Shown here piece after piece: positions 32,436-44,321 of a DNA stretch of 64,000 nt. The stretch comes from Chloranthus sessilifolius (Eukaryota; Streptophyta; Magnoliopsida; Chloranthales; Chloranthaceae). Under the pieces are notes generated by a model that saw nothing but the letters and a program-made list of their open reading frames with translations, did no database searches and had not been told where the DNA came from. The stretch is from contig CM037598.1 in assembly GCA_021018995.1 (NCBI GenBank), positions 63,444,671 through 63,508,670 on the forward strand. Direction: 5' to 3'. The translations under genes and the position numbers were made by a program. Positions within the stretch are counted from its first letter, which is position 1; every line of letters starts with the position of its first letter.

Positions 32436-32781
32436 CAATGATTCTTATTCATGATAAGGTTTACAAATTTTCGGATTGTATCATATGTTCAAAGTTTTTA
32501 ATTTCACTGTGTATAATGAAATTTCTATATTTCATGCTTCTAAAAATAACATGATTTCTGACAATTTATGCTTATAATTCATGCAAATAAAAATTTGGAT
32601 TCCCCTACCTTAACCAAGCGGTTTCAAAAGCATGCAAAAGCGGTCCTCTCCAAGGACTTCCAACAGACAAAACCTACATATATTAACACCCTTAGTGTTA
32701 ATATAAAGCTACAAAATTTAACCCGAAAGCTTGGAAGAAGAAAATCCAACAAATTTTCGAACCCAAAAGTCAGGGCAGAAT

Positions 32782-32906
32782 TCGATCATCGATTTCCAAT
32801 TCGATGGTCGAATTTGAAATTCGATGGTCGAATCCAAAATCGACCATCGAATTCTCACGATCAGTTCGAAAAAGAATTCACCATCGATTTTAAAATCGAT
32901 GAATTA
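32782..32906. repeat. Palindromic word cluster in the solo LTR
   Basis: TCGATCATCGA (32782), TCGATGGTCGA (32801, 32821), TCGACCATCGA (32840), TCACCATCGA (32878) and TCGATGAAT-like (32896). The steps are 19, 20, 19, 38 and 18 bp. TCGA half-sites are kept, with a YCR/YGR centre instead of TTAA. Confidence 0.75.
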
Positions 32907-33660
32907 TCTTTCTGTGGTCGTGGATTTTGCATGCCCGTTCTTTTCCCCACTTTTATCTCTAGATCTCTTCCTTATTGCACATATGTATGTTCTAAAATTC
33001 TAACAAAATCTCCACAGATTTTCATACAAAGATTTCCAATACATACCTCTTTTTGGCTCCCAACGGTAGGTCCCTTCGTACCGATTTGTGCTCCGGAACC
33101 AGTTTCTAAATCAAGGGTTCAATGGCAGCAACCCTTCTTCTTTAGAACAGATTTGTAGGCACATGGGTGTCCTCTCCTCTGTCCTTCCCTTTCAATAGCT
33201 TAAACTGATCCAAAGGCCATCACCAATGCGATCAATGGTCAAGATGGGAGGAGGATCTCTCTTTCTTCCTAGATCTGGAATTTAAATAACCTTGAATGGT
33301 TATTTTCTTTAAGCCTTTCCAACGAGAGAGAGAGAGAGAGAGAGATGCAAGCTTCTCTTGCAATCTCTTTTATAACCAAACCAAGCTAACAAATATCTAG
33401 ATATTTTAACCCTTTAACTTATCTACTAAATTTGGGATTTATTCCATGCTAACCACTAACACATCCTTATTGTGTATGCCATTGCGTACATGACTTGCAC
33501 ACCTCTCGAGACCAAATCCTTTGGCCATTAGTCTTACCATAGCCTTAACTTACCAAAAGTCTAAAAATATTCTACAGTATTTTCCGGGCACGCTTACCGA
33601 GGTAAACGAAAATATGCCGAAAATATCAGGGATATTACATTTTCGAGGACGAAAATTCCC

Positions 33661-33673
33661 AAGGTGGAGAGGA
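33661..33673 (+). other. Polypurine tract of Tekay-2
   Basis: AAGGTGGAGAGGA directly abutting the 3' LTR, the usual plus-strand primer position. Confidence 0.75.
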
Positions 33674-36168
33674 TGTAATATCCTGAAAAATCACATTAAA
33701 CAGTGACCTTGGGATCTGTGCCTGATTGGTCATAGGTTTGACCAATTAGGAGTTCAATAGTTAGCATAGAGTGTGATGAACGGATGAGATGTGATAAATT
33801 GATTGACTGTGTGGTGTGTGCTGTAAATGTGAAGTCACATACACCTATCGCGGTGCTTGTGCTCAACACACAAGTTAGAGGAGAGATAAAAGGGTTTAAT
33901 AACCTTAAATTTGTGTTTTGGGTTGTTGAGAGAGAAGTAAAGAAGCGAGAGAGTAGAGTAAAGAAGAGTTGAGCAAGGAGTTATTGTGGGTGATTGGAAG
34001 GGGGATTCAAGCATTAAAGAGACCGACTCAACGCGAAGGATCCGTTCAAGCCAAAGCTGGAACCCTAGCCTTTCCAACCACTTGATTTAAATAAATTTGA
34101 GATTGATTGAAGGTAAAATTCTTGTAGTTTAAATGCATAGATTGTAGTTAGAAATGGGTTAAAGTATAGGATAAAGGCTTAGAAAAATGGAAGAAAAAAG
34201 TAAGGGAAAAGATTGGGAAGGACAGCCAAAAGGAGGCTGAATCTGGCAATTTCGATTAATCGAAATTGGGTTTCAATTAATTGAAATTGGCCAAGAAGTT
34301 GAAAAGTTAGAGGACCCCGATCTCGATTAATCGAATTCAGTTTCGATTAATCGACCTTGGATTTCGATTAATCGAATTGAGAATCGATTAATCGACTGGG
34401 AGCCTACTGAATACTCCAGTGAAGAAGAGAAATGGGCTTGATGAAATCGACTAATCGAAATGAAAATTTGATTAATCGATTTGTAAATTTGATTAATCGA
34501 TTCGGGATCGATTAATCGATTTTGGAAACTCGATTACTCGAATTGAGAATCGACTTGATAGAGCAGAGAATTTCGATTAATCGAAGTGGGTTTCGATTAA
34601 TCGAATGGGAATCTCGATTAATTGATTTGAGAATCGATTAATCGATATTGACTTTCGATTAATCGATTTTGGAAATCGATTAATCGACTAGGCCAGTTTA
34701 TGTTGACTTCTGAGTTTGACTTTGAGATTCTTGGGGGGTCTTGGACCTCCTTTATTGCATCTTTAGTGATGTGTTTCACATGTTATGTGGTACCATAGGT
34801 GGTACGTGTGAGCTAGTGCACAAGGAGCCACGTGAGACCTTGATGCATTGATCAAACGAAGACTTGAGGTAGGGAACACCTTGAACATGTACTTTATTTT
34901 ACAAGAGCATGTATGTAGTGATATAGAATTCAATTCAAATATTTTTATTGCTTAAGAATTGTGAAGAGTGTGTGTGTGTGACATCCATAAGAGTAATTAT
35001 AATGAACCATCCCCAAGGGATGAGGAAGTAAAGAGATAAGAGCATCAGGTGTGATGCAAGTGAATGAATACATCCCAGGGATGTATCCAAGATTCAATCA
35101 TGTTTGATAGGGCCTAACTGATATAAGATAGCACATTTATACGGTAAATAAATATATGTAAGGCACCGATATTTTTGTTATTTGAGGTTTGATAGGGTAC
35201 CCCACCGACGTGGCGGGATATCCACGACTAACACGGCAGGATACCCGTGACCGATACGGCGGCGAAATCGTAGGCCAGTGCGGAGGCTTATCCGTACACA
35301 GTAAGCACACCCCAGGGGTGTTGATTTGAGACAAGTGAAACCCTGCCACCAATCCCCAGGGGAAAGGGGCTTGGGTACTATTTGTATTCCCAGGGAATAC
35401 GTTAAAAGTGTCTATATAGATGACGATGATGGGTATCTCATCGGGGCTCGATGCTATATTGCTCGGGGATTACTTAAGTTGAAAGTTTAAGTTTTGCTTT
35501 ACGCTTTTTCAACATCACTCATGAATAAATAAAGACATGAGTAAACTACCAGTGAAATATAATGCTTTTTTACTGTTTTCATCAGTAACTGCATAGACAC
35601 ATCATGCATGGTATATCATGGAATATATGTGAGTAATAATTTATATGTTCAACTGTGTCTTGTTCCCTATTAAGCTAGGATGTAGCTCACCCTATAGACT
35701 ATACGTCGCATGTCCACTACTAGCAGCTGCCGAGGCTTCAGGAGACGCTGACCCCGGTGAGTCGGACCTTGCGGCCGGAGACGAGTTGGAGCCACCTCCT
35801 GAGGACTTCTTCTAGAGGACCGTTGTGCCGCTTTGAGGGCTTTTGGATAGAGATTTGCACGGCTTGGTATGTCAAGCCTTGTTTTGGCTAAACAATGTAC
35901 ATGTATAAATTGAGATTATTCTTTTGGGGCGAACCATCCGTGATGATTTGCTATCATCGATGGTTCGGATCGATTCTCCATTCATGTAGAGGCATGATGG
36001 TAGAACTGTCTTTTGAGAAATGCTTTTATATAGATTTAAATTTCGTAGTTTCATTTACTATTTCATTTTTGCTTGATATGCCAATGTACCGTGCTTAGCT
36101 AAGGGGCACGGTCAAGATGATCGTGCTGATGGCACGGGTTTCGGGGTGCCGAAATCCGGGCTGTCACA
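33674..36168 (+). repeat. 3' LTR of Tekay-2
   Basis: A 2495-bp partner of 20744-23251. Its palindrome array (34252-34688) keeps about 11 exact sites. One site reads TTCAATTAATTGAA where the 5' LTR has TTCGATTAATCGAA, both CpGs having changed. The small acidic frame is also open here. Confidence 0.9.
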
Positions 36169-36541
36169 TACTTCTTGTAAAAATTTTATATGCTTGTGCA
36201 CCATGCGTATCTTATTATTGTTGGCAGATTTTATTAAATATTTTGTTTAATATATTTTAGTTGTATGTGTGCACTTCACGTGTCTTATTATGTTAATGGG
36301 TTATTTTTATTAAATAATGTACTTCACATGATTTGTTTGATAAAATATACTATTATGACGGATAGGTTAATTAGCACTAATACAAAACGAGTGGAGAAAT
36401 AAGAATTGTCAACCTAAATAAATTGGTAACGCTATGAAAATGATGAGGATGATGACAATTAGTTTGTTTAATAAGGTAAAAAACAAAAAAATTAAATTTG
36501 TTGCTTCTTTTTAAAAAGGTTCCACATTGGTCATTTAAAAA

Positions 36542-36870
36542 TGTTGAGATTGTGTCTCGAATTTTGTTGATGGTAGAGAGTTGTAATGCTAGCCACAACT
36601 GAGGGTGTTTTCGTCATATTTTATATAGGCGGTTTTACTTTGTATAAATATGAACTCTAATTATTGATTAGGATTATATCGAAGGGAATTCGATTTTTGT
36701 ATTGAGTGAGGCGAGATATAAGAGATTTGTAACCACCCTAGTTTTCACATATTAGATAAAGGAACTGTTGTTCAGCATCACCCGTGGACGTGTGCAAATA
36801 GCCAAATCACGTAAAGCTTGTAATTGCGATTATTTATATATGCATTATTTGATTGCCATATTTTCTATAA
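36542..36870 (+). repeat. Copia-like solo LTR, older copy
   Basis: Starts TGTTGAGATTGTGTCTCGA and shares 'gtattttcttcatattctatat..aggcggtt', 'gggatatgagagat' and 'cctagttttcacagatta' style wording with 37221-37628. The right end is uncertain. No coding sequence. Confidence 0.4.
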
Positions 36871-37220
36871 AAAAAGAGAAATCGAAACTCGAGTCTACAA
36901 AGCCCCACTTTCATCTTATATTTGGTTTCTCATGGGTAGAAACATGTTCCAGGTGATCCTTGCATCACAATAATCATGTGAGCTTTTCTGTACAGTACGC
37001 ATGGATATTTGGGGCACACTTTTCCCTTTAAAAACAAAGCTAAGGAGCAGATGATTTGCTTGTTCAATGGTCAAAATTTTTGGCTACATGTCAACAGGTC
37101 AGGTTGGCTCAAAATTTTGGTTGCCAAAAAAAATAAATAACAAATGTCGGCATCAGACTTGAAAACCCAACCCGACCTGATAAAATACACCTTATATATA
37201 TATATATAATATTTATATAT

Positions 37221-37625
37221 TGTTGAGATTATGTGTTGAATTCTGTTGCCAGTACTAATCAGTAGGTTGAACTGTACACCCAACCACAACTATGCGGGGA
37301 TAGCGTGCCCCCTGCTGGGGGTTCTGGGGTGGAACCCCTGAGCCAAATTTTTATTAGGTTACTGAGAGTATTTTCTTCATATTCTATATTAGACGGTTAT
37401 ACTTAGTATTTGATATTACCTCTACCTATAAATTAGAGTTGTATTAAAAGGAAACTTCATTTCTGTATTTAGAGAGGTGGGATATGAGAGATTATGTAAC
37501 CCTAGTTTTCACAGATTAGTGAAAGGACTTAACATCACCCTTGGATATAAGCAAATTGTCGAACCATGTAAATCTTTCTATTTGCGTCCTGTTTGTTGTG
37601 TGAACTTTTGGTTGCTAAAATTTCT

Positions 37626-37628
<3 letters not shown>
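37221..37628 (+). repeat. Copia-like solo LTR
   Basis: Starts TGTTGAGATTATGTG and ends ATTTCTACA, with TA-rich flanks on both sides that prevent a clear target duplication. It is homologous to 36542-36870 by eye. Confidence 0.45.

Positions 37629-37629
<1 letters not shown>

Positions 37630-37669
<40 letters not shown>
37630..37669. repeat. AT microsatellite
   Basis: A (TA)n run of about 40 bp. Confidence 0.9.
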
Positions 37670-37673
<4 letters not shown>

Positions 37674-37989
37674 GAATCAAGTCTGGTCGGGTAAAATACT
37701 CTATTTTCATCTTTTTGAAGAGAAAAAATTTCTAAGCCCCTTTTACCCCCCTTTTTATCATTCTAGGTTTTATGCTTTAATTTTTAAAACAAAAAGTGGT
37801 GTCTATTATTTCATTCATTCATCTATTTTCACTATTTAAATTTTCTAGGCATTTTGTTAAAGAATGATATTTTTATTGATCACTTTCAAAATTAATTCCT
37901 AAACTTTCATATGAGTAGAACCCTTCCTTAGCCTTTGCCTTTTTTAAAAACCTACATTTAAAAAATAAATCTTTAGATCCAAAAGGCCT

Positions 37990-39420
37990 TCTTGTTCAAT
38001 TCTATATTGGTTTTTGAGCGCTAGTGGGTTTAACCATCCACAGTGAGCTGTCAAATGACAACAGCTCATTGTGGACACCACAAACAAGAAGGGCTAAGAT
38101 ATATATAGCTCACCGTGATATCCCAGCAGCGACCTATCAACCAAGAGATTGAAACCACACGAGTAGCCATAGTGAGCTGTCCATAGACAACAACTCGCTG
38201 TGAGCATCACAAACAAAAGGTTGGAAATATACACAGCTCGCTGTGGGTATACCACTGTCAACATTAAGGAGCAACACAGAACCTCAGCTGCTACGCGATG
38301 TGGGAACCATCACAGTGTGCTATCAAAAGAAATGTAGTCCTGAAAAGGGAACAACATAGAAGGCTATCAGACAGCCCAAACATGCACAGCTCGTTGTGCA
38401 ATAAGTAACAGCACGCTATCAGATCAAACAGCAAGCTGCCAACAAAAACACAAAGTAATTTAAGAACTCTTCAAAAAACAACCTCCCAGGCCACAGTGCA
38501 CTATTGGCAACCAACAGCTCACTGTGTAAATGAAAAAAGAATATGTCCTTAAGACAAAACAGAGAGCAAGAGAAATCGAACAAAAAAAAATTCTCAGCAA
38601 TCGAGAGATTACGCAATAACATCAACAATCATCACAACACGAGATATACGTGGAAACCCAATCACTGAAAAAAAACAACGGGACCGAAGTCCACACAACA
38701 AATCCACTATGAAATAAAAGATTACAAAGAGTTTTGAATGATATACCGATACATGCACATGCCCTATCAAACCCCCATGCAACTCAACTTCCCATCACGG
38801 GTTGCCTCCATAGTTTTTCTATTTGTATGCCTTTCTCTGCCATTGATGAACGAACAATGATCTGCCTTAAAGTCCACAAGGCTATCAATCAAAAAAATTT
38901 CAAAGGTTGAAGAAGAGGGAGTTCTAGGGTTTTGTCTCAAGAAGGAAGAAGCACTCTCTTAGCTTTCTTAGCTTTCCTGCCCTTTTCAAAAAGTTTTTTA
39001 TCAAAAACCTTAAAACCCCCAAAAGTCCAAAAACCCATAAAAGTCCAGAAAGCACCTTTTCCCAAATAATGAAGATGGTTATCTCGTGGAACCACAACTC
39101 GTTGTGATTCAAATGACAGCGAGTTGTGATCACAGCAAGCTATGAATACCACAAGAACGGCTCACAGGACTAATATCGACCAATATCCACGCTTTGAACA
39201 TTGAAATAACCCACAACGACAGCTCGCTGTGAACAGCTCTTCTATTTATTTAAAATGCATTTTTAAAAGTCTTTTGAATCATAAACAACATAGGTCAAGG
39301 ATGTGTGTGATAACCTTAATTAATCTAGGTAGGACCCATCCATCTTGGCACACACATTAACCTAAGGGAGATCTACACGGATTTTGGAGTAGAATGTGAC
39401 AAATAGGATCTAACATGTAG
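37990..39420 (-). repeat. LTR-like repeat with CACAGCTCGCTGTG words
   Basis: The minus strand shows copia-LTR-like R/U5 wording ('...ttgtgtggacttcggtcccg...gggtttccacgtatatctcgtgttg', 38700-38640). Around it lie at least 15 copies of a self-complementary word family (ACAGCTCACTGTG, CACAGCGAGTTGTG, ACAACTCGCTGTGA), often in pairs about 20 bp apart (38038/38058, 39087/39106/39124). No coding sequence. LTR ends not defined. Confidence 0.45.
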
Positions 39421-39667
39421 GTCTAGGTGTCACATTCCCGTCTTTAGTTTAATAGGATGGCAATATGTCTAATGATATCCAATTGGTTTTAAAACTCTTA
39501 GATAGAAAAGATTTTGATATGATAAGTACTTCGTAAATCTATAAAATTGGAAACAGTGGAAGTCAAGATTCCTTCCTATCCAAGAGGTTTGAAACAACTT
39601 GAACCCCTCAACAGATTCAAGTAGTTGAACCTGACCTTTGCACATAACTAGGACCAGTTAGGGGCAG

Positions 39668-41167
39668 CTAGGGCTGTCAACGGGCCGAGCTGGGCCGGGT
39701 TCGGGCCGGGCTTTTTGATAGACCCGTTTTAAAAAATATATAATGGAGGTCCGAACCCGGCCCGATAGCTATCCGGGTCGGGCCGGGCTCAACCCGTTTT
39801 TTAATTTTTATAGCCCGAACTCGGCTCGTAAAAACCCGGCCTGTAAAAACCTGGCCCGTTATAAATCAGGTCAAAACCCCAAGTTCGGGCCTAAGTTCAA
39901 GCCCATATTCGGGCCGGGTTTCTAATAAATTTTTTAAGCTCTTTCCTATAACTTTCTTTTGACAATTTATTTTAAAGCTATAATTATTATAAAAATAAAA
40001 CATTTAACATTCTTAGAAATAGAAAATTGAATATCCCATGCCACCATAGGCGAATGGGCCTGTTGGCTATGGCTATGTTCTTGAAATTTAGAAATTATAC
40101 AATTATAAAAATCACAAATTACAATTATAATATTTTAATCAACATAAAAATCTCCAATCACTTCCATGCATCTCTTTTCTAATCATTTTCCATGAAAATT
40201 AATAACCTGCAAAAAAAAAGTATACAAGCATTAGAATTTTAAAACTTATATATTATATAAAAAATACACAAAATAATAAGATATTCAGCCCATCAGGGCC
40301 ATCACATCACATGCTAGTATGTCACAAATTACAATGATGAAATTATAAATTCCATAAAAATCTCCAATAGCTTCCATGCATCTCCTTTTCAATCATTTTT
40401 CATGAAAATCTCCATATTCAATAACCTGCAAAATAGAAAATATATAAACATTAGAAGTTTAGAACTTATACATTATATAAGTTATAAGCATGACTTATAT
40501 AATTATATTCGAATAAAATCAATCTAAAAAAAACTCATAATCCTTCATTCTCATCTACATCAACAACAACACCATAATCATGACGTATCATATCTTGACC
40601 CCCAATTATCATTTCTACTGTCGCCGGATATATGGAACTTCTAGTTTGATGAAGCACCCTTCCTCCGGTAATAAAAACGGATTCCGAAGCAACTGTTGAA
40701 AGGGGAAAAGCTAATACATCTTGCACAATTCGAGAAAAAATCGGATATGTAGTTGAGCTAATTTTTCACCATGCTAAAATATCAAATATTTTAGTTTGAG
40801 GCTCTTGTGGGCTCTCTAAATATAAGTCTAATTCAGACTTTGTTCCTAAGGTAACCGACCATCTACGCTTACTCTTATTTTTAAATTATTGCCACAATGA
40901 AAAAACTTGAGGACCACCCTCATTGATTGGAATACTCGGAGGTAATTCACAATTATTGGCATCATCATTGGAACTAAATTTAATATTATACATATCAAAC
41001 ATGATCGTCAAATCACCGAGTACATTCTTCATATGAGTATCACCATTCTCTTCATATAAAATACCAAAAACTAAGCTCAAATATTCCATTTTAAATTGAG
41101 GATTTAAAACCACCGCAATTGAGAGAAGTAAAGAATATTTTTTCCAATATTTATCAAATTTAGCTAG
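39668..41167 (-). mobile_element. hAT transposon, 3' part
   Basis: The plus-strand left end reads TAGGGCTGTCAACGGGCC, a plant hAT terminus. It is followed by GGGCCGGG/CCCGGCCC subterminal repeats (39670-39920) and then the minus-strand C-terminal transposase. The element is cut at 41167 by a Tat-like LTR. The N-terminal half was not found. Confidence 0.65.
40535..41165 (-). pseudogene. hAT transposase C-terminal region
   Basis: The minus strand reads FDKYWKKYSLLLSIAVVLNP (hAT transposase core of the RICESLEEPER type), then SELDLYLESPQEP, and the hATC dimerisation domain, VLAFPLSTVASESVF, then TGGRVLHQTRSSIYP, ending VDENEGL at 40535. All are in one frame, but TAA (near 40886) and TGA (near 40767, where Trp is usual) interrupt it. 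The protein would cut and paste hAT elements. This remnant cannot. The upstream part is replaced by the LTR beginning at 41168. Confidence 0.75.
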
Positions 41168-41891
41168 TGTGTAACCATGGGATTTGTGACCATCCCGTTG
41201 CGGCGATGCGCTCGCTTGCAAAAAATATATAGTCGCCACCCGGAGCTTTCGGTGTCCCGAGAAACCTAGATCATTTTTATGAGCACCGAAGTGCAAAAAA
41301 TATGACTCTGAATCCGGTCCACACCAAAGGCACTTGGGTAGGGGCTTCGGTTATCGATCGGGATGGTGTTAGGCACCCCATCAACCCGCTTAAAGAGGTC
41401 TCTACTAATGGCCAAAAATAAAATGAAGTAAAAGAAAAGAAAATAGCATCCTCTTGCCTAAAAGGGCTTAGATCCTATTTGTGCCCCTCCGTCCCTACCG
41501 AAAAGTCGGCGGCGTAACGGCACGAATGGAAGGATGGAGGGAGCTAGAAAGAGATAGGAGAAGAAAGGGGAGAGCCGGAGCCCTCGGGCCCTTGTAGCAC
41601 CGTAGGAGAGCCTTGGGTGGCTTGCTTTGATGAGCTCTTGAAGGCTTGTATGGTGGAAAGAGGGGTTTTAACCTCTAAGGCTTGCTAGCTAGGAAGTAGA
41701 GAGGGAAGGCAAATGAGTAGCATATACCTAAACTAAGGAATCCAAGGTGAAAAATATCACTCAAAGGAGGTTTTGAAATTCTGGATTTTGTATGGGAAGT
41801 TTGAACTAAAGGGAGAAAGATCTTCTCACTTTAAGCTCTTTCTCTCTGAGGCCAAAATTCTCAACCCCTAAACCAAGGGGAGGGGGGTTCT

Positions 41892-41901
41892 ATTTATAGA
41901 A
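41892..41901 (-). promoter_or_regulatory. TATA box of the left Tat LTR
   Basis: CTATAAATAG-type box on the minus strand, matching the box at 62617 in the right copy. Confidence 0.45.
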
Positions 41902-42179
41902 AAAGGGTGGATTAGGAGAGCACTTAAGAGCTAACTGGGTTTAGCAATTAGGTAATCTCACATCTAAGGATTCTTAGGGTTTTTGGAGCCTTGAGATGTG
42001 TGAGAAGGTCCTCCAATGGTGGATGATTGGGTGAGGCCTTAAGCCACTTAAGGGGTTGCAAATAGGTAGTGAATGGGTGCAACAGAACTAGCAAAACATA
42101 CCCCAAAGGTCAAGGTGGTCAACAAGTCAAACCCTAATCACGATTTTCAGGGTAAAATTCCAGGGTTACTGTTCATATG

Positions 42180-42386
42180 CCTGGCGCAACTAATAGTTAT
42201 GCCAGGCAAATGTACAATAAAATAGTGTTTAAATAGTGCCTGAAAGTTAGCTCGCGAGGGTGGGGTCCACAATTAATACTGGCGCAACTATTAGTTGCGC
42301 CAGGCTTAAATCGTGAGAGAATTGGCCTGGCGCAACTAATAGTTGTGCCAGGCAAAGTTATAACTGGCGCAACTATTAGTTGCGCC
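42180..42386. repeat. GCGCAACTATTAGTTGCGC palindromes
   Basis: Four near-perfect palindromes at about 42181, 42279, 42326 and 42363, with 9-bp arms around a 3-bp centre and mostly CCTGG/CCAGG flanks. They lie upstream of the LTR TATA box. The related LTR at 62.2 kb has a different palindrome at the same place. Confidence 0.8.
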
Positions 42387-42700
42387 ACATCCCTAGGGGG
42401 AGCCCGCTTGAAATTACCTTCTAGCCCTCCGAGTTCGAACCGCCATATCTTTCAATGTACAACTCTGATTAGGGCGATTCTTAGACCGTTGGAAAGCTGA
42501 CTACCTCTACTTTTTAATGGTATGCGATTCAAACATGGTAGAGGGCCGTAGCCAGTTTTTGTGCACCCCTCCTCAACCACTTGCCTAATAAGGTTGGGTT
42601 TAGGTTCAAAATGGGTTTCTAAGGGTCGGGATTGGTTTCTAAAGGTTCAGGTCAGTTACTAAGGTATCTAGGGTGATTCCTAAGGGTTCTAGGTGTCATC

Positions 42701-44321
42701 AAAAGCTCAGAATTGCACCTTTCTCGAAAGGTGTTTCGATCGGACCTTGGGCCAAATTTGGGTATCTGTAAATGCCCCTTTTTGGTATCCGATCACTAAT
42801 GATCAAATTCTCAAGAAGAAGAGACATCCGAAGAGGCCCAAGGCATTACTGACGGGTCTGCTGCATTCAGAACAAACTTCAAACATCAAATGAGTAACAT
42901 GGTGAGAAAACGAAAGTCCTAGATGTCAGGCTAAACATTCGTTTCTCGAGGTAATCGGTTCCCAAGCGCTTAGCGACATTACTGGGCGTAACAGAGGTGG
43001 AATGAGTTGCGAACTCCCTATAGTCGAGAAAGACATTCGTTTCACGAGATAATTTTAAAGGTATTTGATGTTTAAAATTTATTCTGAATGCAATAGCTTT
43101 GTGAGTAAGAGGGGTGATCAACCCACATTCAAAGATAGGCACGAAGTAAACATACGCAAGGCTCCATAGATTGTGTCCAATCCTACGAGGCATTTGATGG
43201 CCTCATTGGACTATTCGTGGGTGCCCCTGCTGAAAGCAGGGTTCGAGGTCTTTGGGCGAACCCATCGATCCCAAAGTTTATTTAGCATGACTGTCCGAGT
43301 AAAGTGAATAGTTGTCACAACGTTTTTTGGGGAGGATGTGCCATTTCCGAAAGCATGCCTTAGATTAACATGACCTAGGGCATCAACTCGACTACCTTGA
43401 ACAAATCCAACCAAACATTGGGGTGTCTCCTTAAAGGGACATCCAATCCTGGTCTCTGCTGACAATGATCATAGACATCAATTAATTATGCATAATCATG
43501 CACCCATTAGGGGCAATAAGCAATAATAAAGGTGATAGAACCCTGACCCAGACTTGCTTGGGTACAATTTACGAGGACAAACGACCATCATACGGATACC
43601 TAGACGCATGGCGTACACTTTACAGGGATATCACTGCCCATGCAGGTTTTAAGCTGGCAGAAAATAAAAAGGGAAATGATCCCTTCTGAATGCATGGTTG
43701 CACATAGTTTGATTGATACGTAATCTCATTCTCAACAAGTTGGTCTCAACCAAAGATTGACCTTTTCCAACGGAGAATCTGAAGCTTAAGACACTTAAGT
43801 TCACATAAAGTCAAAACAGAGCGCTCATCTCAATGATTTAGCAGTGGAGTCGACTCGATCGAAATATTGACTGTTTGACCGGGACTGACACCGTTGCTCT
43901 TACCTTAGAGCAAGATCCAAAGATCTGAGGTGAACCCTAGACTCGGGACTTTAATATGGCACAACTATATTGCTGATAAAATATTGACATTTTACTACAT
44001 TGAAAACATGCAAGTGTGCGTCTCTGTGGGGAATACAAATCTGTTTTTGATTTTTCTATCATTTTGTGCGATTTTTTTTTAAATTTTCAATTGTTATTTT
44101 ATGTGATTTTTTTAGGGGGTTTAATATTTTATGTGATTTTTTTGGAATTTTGAAGCTATTATTTTATGTGCATTTTTCTTGTGAATACTTCATGCTTCTT
44201 TGTGGGGATCGGGGTGCTCACTGATCTCGGTCCGCTTTTATTTTAGCACGGCTCTATTGGCAAATCGAAGGATGATCGAAATATCGCCTTGGGAACGCGT
44301 GCATCTGCCGGGGTAACAGAA
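42701..44321. other. Non-coding stretch, possible remainder of Tat LTR
   Basis: No convincing coding sequence. Contains inverted words around TTTCTCGA / TCGAGAAA (42720-43030). It may be U3 of the Tat LTR or another repeat. It ends where the CACTA-2 terminus begins. Confidence 0.35.

Larger units (their letters stand above)
31388..33639 (-). mobile_element. Solo LTR of another chromovirus with TTTTC duplication
   Basis: On the minus strand it runs from TGTAATATCCCTGA (33639) to GGGTCGTCACA (31388), 2252 bp. It is flanked by TTTTC at 31383-31387 and 33640-33644, a perfect 5-bp target duplication. No internal sequence is present. A TATA box (TATAAAAG, about 33366-33375) lies about 265 bp in. 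A palindrome cluster and an acidic open stretch lie at the same relative places as in Tekay-2. It is related to Tekay-2 in plan but clearly a different subfamily. Confidence 0.85.
20744..36168 (+). mobile_element. Tekay-2: full-length chromovirus with extra ORF
   Basis: A 15.4-kb element with LTRs at 20744-23251 and 33674-36168, PBS at 23254, gag, protease, RT, RNase H, integrase with C-terminal chromodomain, a 0.8-kb palindrome array, an extra plus-strand ORF, and a polypurine tract at 33661-33673. The chromodomain wording and LTR layout fit the Tekay/Del clade. A minus-strand solo LTR (31388-33639) sits in the 3' region. Without it the element would be about 13.2 kb. The five bases flanking each end (TATAT and TACTT) do not match. 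The left flank is a TA microsatellite, which may have changed since insertion. Coding parts carry several disabling lesions. Confidence 0.9.
41168..42700 (-). repeat. Tat/Ogre-like LTR (left copy)
   Basis: On the minus strand it ends GGTTACACA at 41168. It aligns by eye with the plus-strand LTR at 62181-63348 over long stretches: 'cgatcgataaccgaagcccctaccc' around 41345 and 63165, the leader with CTATAAATAG, and 'gggtttgacttgttgac' around 42120 and 62385. No PBS follows at 41168, only hAT sequence, so this is a solo or 3' LTR. Its right end is not defined and could extend towards 44321. Confidence 0.6.

Noticed and set aside
32568-33158. 196-codon open frame in the solo LTR
   Set aside because: It runs antisense to the LTR, is of low complexity around TCGAT words and matches no family.
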